Shown piece by piece: positions 60,701-63,700 of a DNA stretch of 64,000 nt. Every line of letters starts with the position of its first letter. Positions within the stretch are counted from its first letter, which is position 1. A model generated the notes under the pieces. It made no database searches. It was not told where the DNA came from and was given only the letters and a program-made list of their open reading frames with translations. The DNA is taken from positions 4,774,001-4,838,000 of the forward strand of contig NZ_CP045178.1 in assembly GCF_009296025.1 (NCBI RefSeq), written 5' to 3'. This DNA comes from Streptomyces tsukubensis. GTDB taxonomy: Bacteria > Actinomycetota > Actinomycetes > Streptomycetales > Streptomycetaceae. Made by a program: the position numbers and the translations under genes.

Positions 60701-63700
60701 CACCTACTGGTGGACGTCGTCAGGGATGCGGACCATCCGCGTACTGGAGGGCGCGGCCAGGATCGCGTGGCAGGTTGCTCAGACCGGCACTCCGAAAACC
60801 GTCCCTGTCGTGGTGGCGAGCTGCTTCGGTGCGACGTCCCGAGGGCTGTACCAAGCCATGGGGCACCGGCACGCCGCCGGTGCGCTTCCCCCGGTGCGGG
60901 ACTGGCTCTCCGACCCCTCCCTCGTCCAGGCCTCGGCGAACCTGACCGGCCGGACCGCCTACGGCTCCTCCTACGAACTCTCCGTGAACACGTGGCAGCA
61001 GGTGCGCCTCCCCGGCGACGCGAACGCGATGGTGTTCGGCCTGGAAACTGACCTGCGCGGCGACCAGGAGGACTGGACCGTCCGGCGGCCCGAGCCTGAG
61101 GGGGCGGCACTCGACGTATGGGTGGATGACGCCGGTCTCGCCCCGAGCTCCAGGCTGACCGAGGAGGAACGCGCCGAGGCCCGGTTCAGGACGATGACTC
61201 TGGCCCGGGTGCTGACGCACTTCTTCGGCGGCCTCGTGGTCGAAGCCGCCGAGTTCCCGCAGGTGATGCGAGCCATGGGGTTCCTGGAGCGGATGCGGGC
61301 CATGGACCCCGCCCTGAACCACCCGGGGGCCCACGTGTTCACCGTCGCGCTTTTCGAGACCCTCCTGACGGAGTACCAGCGTGGGCGGCAGGCAAGCGGT
61401 CTCCCGACGCCAACCGACACATCCCCGTTGGCCCGGCACATGCTGAATGACATGTCGAGGGGGTGGGCCGCCTCGCCGCTGGGACTGCCACTGACCAAGT
61501 GGCTGCCGCTGCCGTTCGTGACGGAGACGCTGGCGGCCATGGCCGCGCCGGGTGGCGAGGCCCGGGTCAGGGACATCCTCGGCCTCGATGACGCCGCTCA
61601 GCTGGGAGAGGAGGAGGCATCCCAGGCGCTGTGGGCTCAGGTCAAGGTGGAGCGGGCCACCAGGGGGTTCACCGACGAGAGGAAGGGGACCTTCGCCGCC
61701 ATCATGCTGGGCCTGGACCAGCCGGACCGGGGGCGGTTCGACGACGCTCTCACCGCGGCGTACCGGGCGGTGGCCGCGGGCCGGAGGCCCACGCACATCT
61801 ATGAGATGGCCTCGCACCGTCTGGAGCTGGACGGAGTGCTGTCGCAGGGAACACTGATGGCGGCGCCGGCCGGTGGGGCCCCGTGGGGAAGGCACCTCAC
61901 CGCCCCGGTGAAGATCCGCGGCATCTTCGATTCCCAGGTGGTCACCCTGCTGAGGCGGAAGCCCGACGGCAGCGGATTCGAGCCTTTCGCCACCGAACCC
62001 GCCCCCTGGCACCAGCGCGGCGCCGGCGCGCCCTTCGTCTACGGCATGCCGCACGGCGACCAGGCGGAGCCGAACCCCGAGCTGCTCGCCGATCTGTTCT
62101 ACCGCGACCCGGCTCTGCGCGGGCGGCCGCATAATCACCCCGTCCTCACGACGCACCCGGTCAGGCCCATGCCGCCAGGCTCCACTCCTGTCGGAGGCGG
62201 CGTGCTGGGGCTGTTCGCCCGCAGCACGGGCAAGCGGTGGTACGCCTCCACCAGCCCGACCACGATGTGGTACGACAAGGACTCCCGGAGCCACAGGCTC
62301 GCGGTGCTCCCCCTTGAGGGACAGACAGAGGCTCTCAGGAACACGCTCAGGGTGTTCACCCCCGACATGGGCGACGGGATGGTCGAGGAGTACCCGATAG
62401 GGCTGGCGGCCGCGACCGCCGTGCCGGTGGCCCCGGCTCAGACGGCCCCCGGCGCGTCGACCTCGCAGCGGGTCCAGGAGCTTTCCTCGGACTACGTCGA
62501 GGGCGAGGACTCACCGCGGCGGGTGTTCGGCCGTCCGGTCGGCCTCCCGGCGGACAGTGCGCCTGACAACGCGTCCGACAGCGCGCCTGACAGCGCGTTC
62601 GACGCCGTGCTTGACGGTGCGCCGGACACCGCGCCCGGCACCTCGTGGGACGGCAGCTCCGACACCGTGCGGGACAGCGGGTCCGACACCGTGCGGGACA
62701 GCGGGTCCGACACCGTGCGGGACAGCGGGTCCGACACGGCGTGGGACAGCGGGTCCGACACGGCGTGGGACAGCGGGTCCGACACGGCGTGGGAGGGCAC
62801 CTCCGACACCGCGTCGGACATCGCTCAGGACAGTGCCGCGGACGACGCGGCGATGATGGAGTACATCGCGGCCCTGACGAACGCGTCCAGGCCCGACCCC
62901 TCCCAGGTGCCGCCTACCGGCCCCCCGCGCGCGCCCGTCGGTCTGCCCACGCGGGAGCGGCAGGACTCCGCACCGGAGTACCACCGGTTCCTCGCCGAGA
63001 TCTACCGGGGAAGGGAGACCCCCGCGGGGGCGCTGGAGGCGCTGCGGCGGCTGGACCGGCTGCGCGCCGAGGTGCCCGCGCTGCGACAGGGCCCCTTCGA
63101 CCCCATCGAACTGGCCAGGCACGTGCTGATGCTGGAGTCCGCCGAGGACGTGTCCCGCGCGGAGATCGAGGAACTGCTGCGGCTCGCGACGGACCCGCGT
63201 ACCCAGGAGGCGCGGGGTCTGGCCGTGCTCTCCGCCGTCCACCTGGTGGACCAGGGAGTACTCGACGACCAGTACCGCCGCAAGGACGCCCAGGGCAACG
63301 CGCGGGGCTGGGACTGGACGGAGAACGGCCTGCCCACGGGGCTCGACCTGAGCACGACGGGGGCGAGGACCGGCACCAACGTGACGGAGGAGCCCAGCGG
63401 GTGGAGTTCCGGCGCGGACCCGTACCTCTTCGCCTCGGCGGGCAGCGACCAGGAAACGATCCGGGTACGGGGTCGGCGCGGTTTCCAACGGCCCGTGCCC
63501 CACGAGGTGTTCGTGGAGATGGTGGCCTTCGACACGGAGCACGGAAAGCTCCCGAAGGACGTCCCCTTCGTGGTGGCGACGGGCCAGGTCGCCAGCTGGA
63601 ACCTGCACCTCCAGGACGGTCTCGCGATCCGCTTCGACCGTGCGGCCTGGGCGCCCAACGGAGAGTTGTCCCTGTCGACGCCGGAGGAGACGGGCCGGCC

